From positions 29,310,083 to 29,374,082 of the forward strand of contig OX246746.1 in NCBI GenBank assembly GCA_945910005.1: a stretch of DNA of 64,000 nt. Direction: 5' to 3'. Below are positions 37,494-64,000 of the stretch, piece after piece (positions within the stretch are counted from its first letter, which is position 1; every line of letters starts with the position of its first letter). Position numbers and translations under genes: made by a program. The stretch is from Isoperla grammatica. Lineage: Eukaryota; Arthropoda; Insecta; Plecoptera; Perlodidae. A model generated the notes under the pieces. That model did not search any database. It was not told the DNA's origin and was given only the letters and a program-made list of their open reading frames with translations.

Positions 37494-37631
37494 GTGGATC
37501 GACACCTGACGCGCTGGCCTGGTTGGCCGGCTTAGATTTATGTTTATGATTTATATTTATGATAACTTTATATGTATATTGTACTTTGTTGAATCTTAGC
37601 TGTTGCTTCCATACGATAAATAAATAAATAA

Positions 37632-37632
<1 letters not shown>
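37494..37632 (+). mobile_element. 3' end remnant of a second non-LTR element
   Basis: A GC-rich CTGGCCTGGTTGGCCGG hairpin is followed by AT-rich sequence, GTTGAATCTT and a tail of about four TAAA units, then a TTA array. This is the layout of the 3' end of a LINE with an (AAAT)n tail. No coding part remains, so the family is uncertain. Confidence 0.5.

Positions 37633-37719
<87 letters not shown>
37633..37719. repeat. (TTA)n microsatellite
   Basis: About 29 pure TTA units directly after the (TAAA)n tail of the preceding remnant. Confidence 0.97.
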
Positions 37720-38929
37720 GGATCACTATTATGTACGATAGTGGTGTATGAAGAGCGATGATCGGTTACTAGAGAAAATGACAATCACGATATAATGAAT
37801 TTTTGATTCGATCACAATTTGTTTATGTAGCACATGATGATCAGTTATTCATTGGGTCAGTATTATATTGTAATAAAATACTAAGACCATTTTCATACAA
37901 GGTTGCTATGAATCACGATGATACAATCATTTGATATTGAACACACGCGTTTTATAACATTGGCACTTATAATTTTGAATGGTACAGTTTGGAGTATTGA
38001 ATAAATCATGTTTTAATCTTTTTGGCTTCTTCATTGTACTGGTGAGAAAGGGAAAGACAGACAGTGAAGAAAAGTCTTGTCGTATACCTACCTTTAGGTT
38101 TGCAGGACTACTATTCACATCCACTTTACGAATACTTTACGTCTAGTTTGTAGAAGGCACCTAATTTTATAAGCTGTATAGGTGGCACTGGCATACGTCG
38201 GATGTCCGACTGCTTGATTGGCCAAATAAAAAGGGATGCGCAATAATGCTCTCTAATGCGCCCAGAGAAGGACACAATACCCGAATAAATGTATTTTCGG
38301 TAGAAAGTACAAGATACTTAATAGATACAAAATACATTTGTAAAACACAAAATACATTTAACTAGATAATACTCTCATCCAGTAATAGAAAGGGCAAAAC
38401 ATTAGGAATACAATTTTGGATTTAGGGTTTGGCAAAAACATGCATTTTCAAGTGGGCCTAATGTTTTGAAACAGATGCATTCTTCGTTGATTGTTGAATA
38501 TACTGGCAAATATATTATAATACATAATGCAATAATAAAATACATTTTGATGCGCTGTTGTATTTCACAAAATACTAATACAAACATATTTTCGATGCCA
38601 TGCACGAGGTGATGCATAGCATAATTGCAATTTTTATGCAAAGTACAACATACAAATGTATTTCAAATACATGTATTCCGATAGTGGCCAGCTCTGAAAG
38701 CGCTGTGCGAGTCTGTCCTAAAGATGGGTACATCATAACCTCGCCTACGTGGGCGCTATGCGGTCATCTTCATCCTCAACCTCGAAACATCCAGCCTCTA
38801 CCACTGTAAAAATACGTCTACCGACGACGTAATTTGGCGATGTCAAAGTTAACCTTCCTCACCAATTGACATTCCTCGAGTACTTCTCATGCCCATCGGA
38901 CGTGCGTAGGACGTGATTTAGACATGATG
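37720..38929. other. 3' flank of the CCDC170-like gene; possible hAT end at 38640-38697
   Basis: This is the downstream side of the minus-strand gene and should contain its 3'UTR. No AATAAA is seen on the minus strand. An ATTAAA lies near 38011. ATACATTTGTATTTCAAATAC-type words at 38300-38370 and 38650-38680 end near CAGAGCTGGCC (minus strand, 38697), resembling one end of a hAT-like element without a clear partner. Confidence 0.4.
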
Positions 38930-63984
<25,055 letters not shown>

Positions 63985-64000
63985 CTGAAACATCACACAA

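Overview
The window is nuclear DNA from an animal. It carries a spliced coiled-coil gene with large introns, dispersed tRNA-derived SINEs, non-LTR retrotransposons, hAT-type transposons with 8-bp target duplications and many hairpin-type MITEs. No bacterial features are present. The lineage cannot be fixed from sequence alone. A short CCTAA (TTAGG-type) block and SINEs of a type I associate with arthropods hint at an arthropod, but scattered TAGGCCTA words (for example near 7189, 17486, 28226 and 60770) are also familiar from other invertebrates, so I only claim an invertebrate metazoan.

Layout. Positions 1-38929 hold no confident host gene. They are built from repeats: MITEs and foldback elements, a hAT element (14524-15140), a 0.96-kb (CATA)n array grown inside a MITE (17976-18953), a hairpin element with a telomere-like core (23194-23482), a broken non-LTR retrotransposon on the minus strand (23795-25404), a decayed THAP-domain exon (28887-29198), a 58-bp minisatellite (32702-33620) and a second, largely open non-LTR retrotransposon on the plus strand (34311-37455). 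Both retrotransposon copies are 5'-truncated at different points, both abut (ATT/TTA)n microsatellites, both end in poly(A) followed by TTA units, and both carry a 3'UTR stem-loop of the same design with different stem sequences.

Positions 38930-63984 are the 3' part of one minus-strand gene that I identify as a CCDC170 orthologue. Eight coding exons (about 579 codons) join in perfect phase. The 5' exons lie beyond position 64000. The last exon carries the VPDYEII block and the stop codon. The most upstream intron in the window uses a GC donor, and both its ends lie about 20 nt from hAT insertions. One of these insertions creates a CTGAC branch-point-like word across the transposon/TSD junction.

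The introns are full of repeats: a 45-bp minisatellite of about 38 copies and a 19-bp minisatellite of about 34 copies in the same intron, a SINE with a perfect 13-bp target duplication, a 535-bp hAT element with a perfect 8-bp duplication, two adjacent large hairpins (42850-42984 and 43041-43577), and several other foldback elements.
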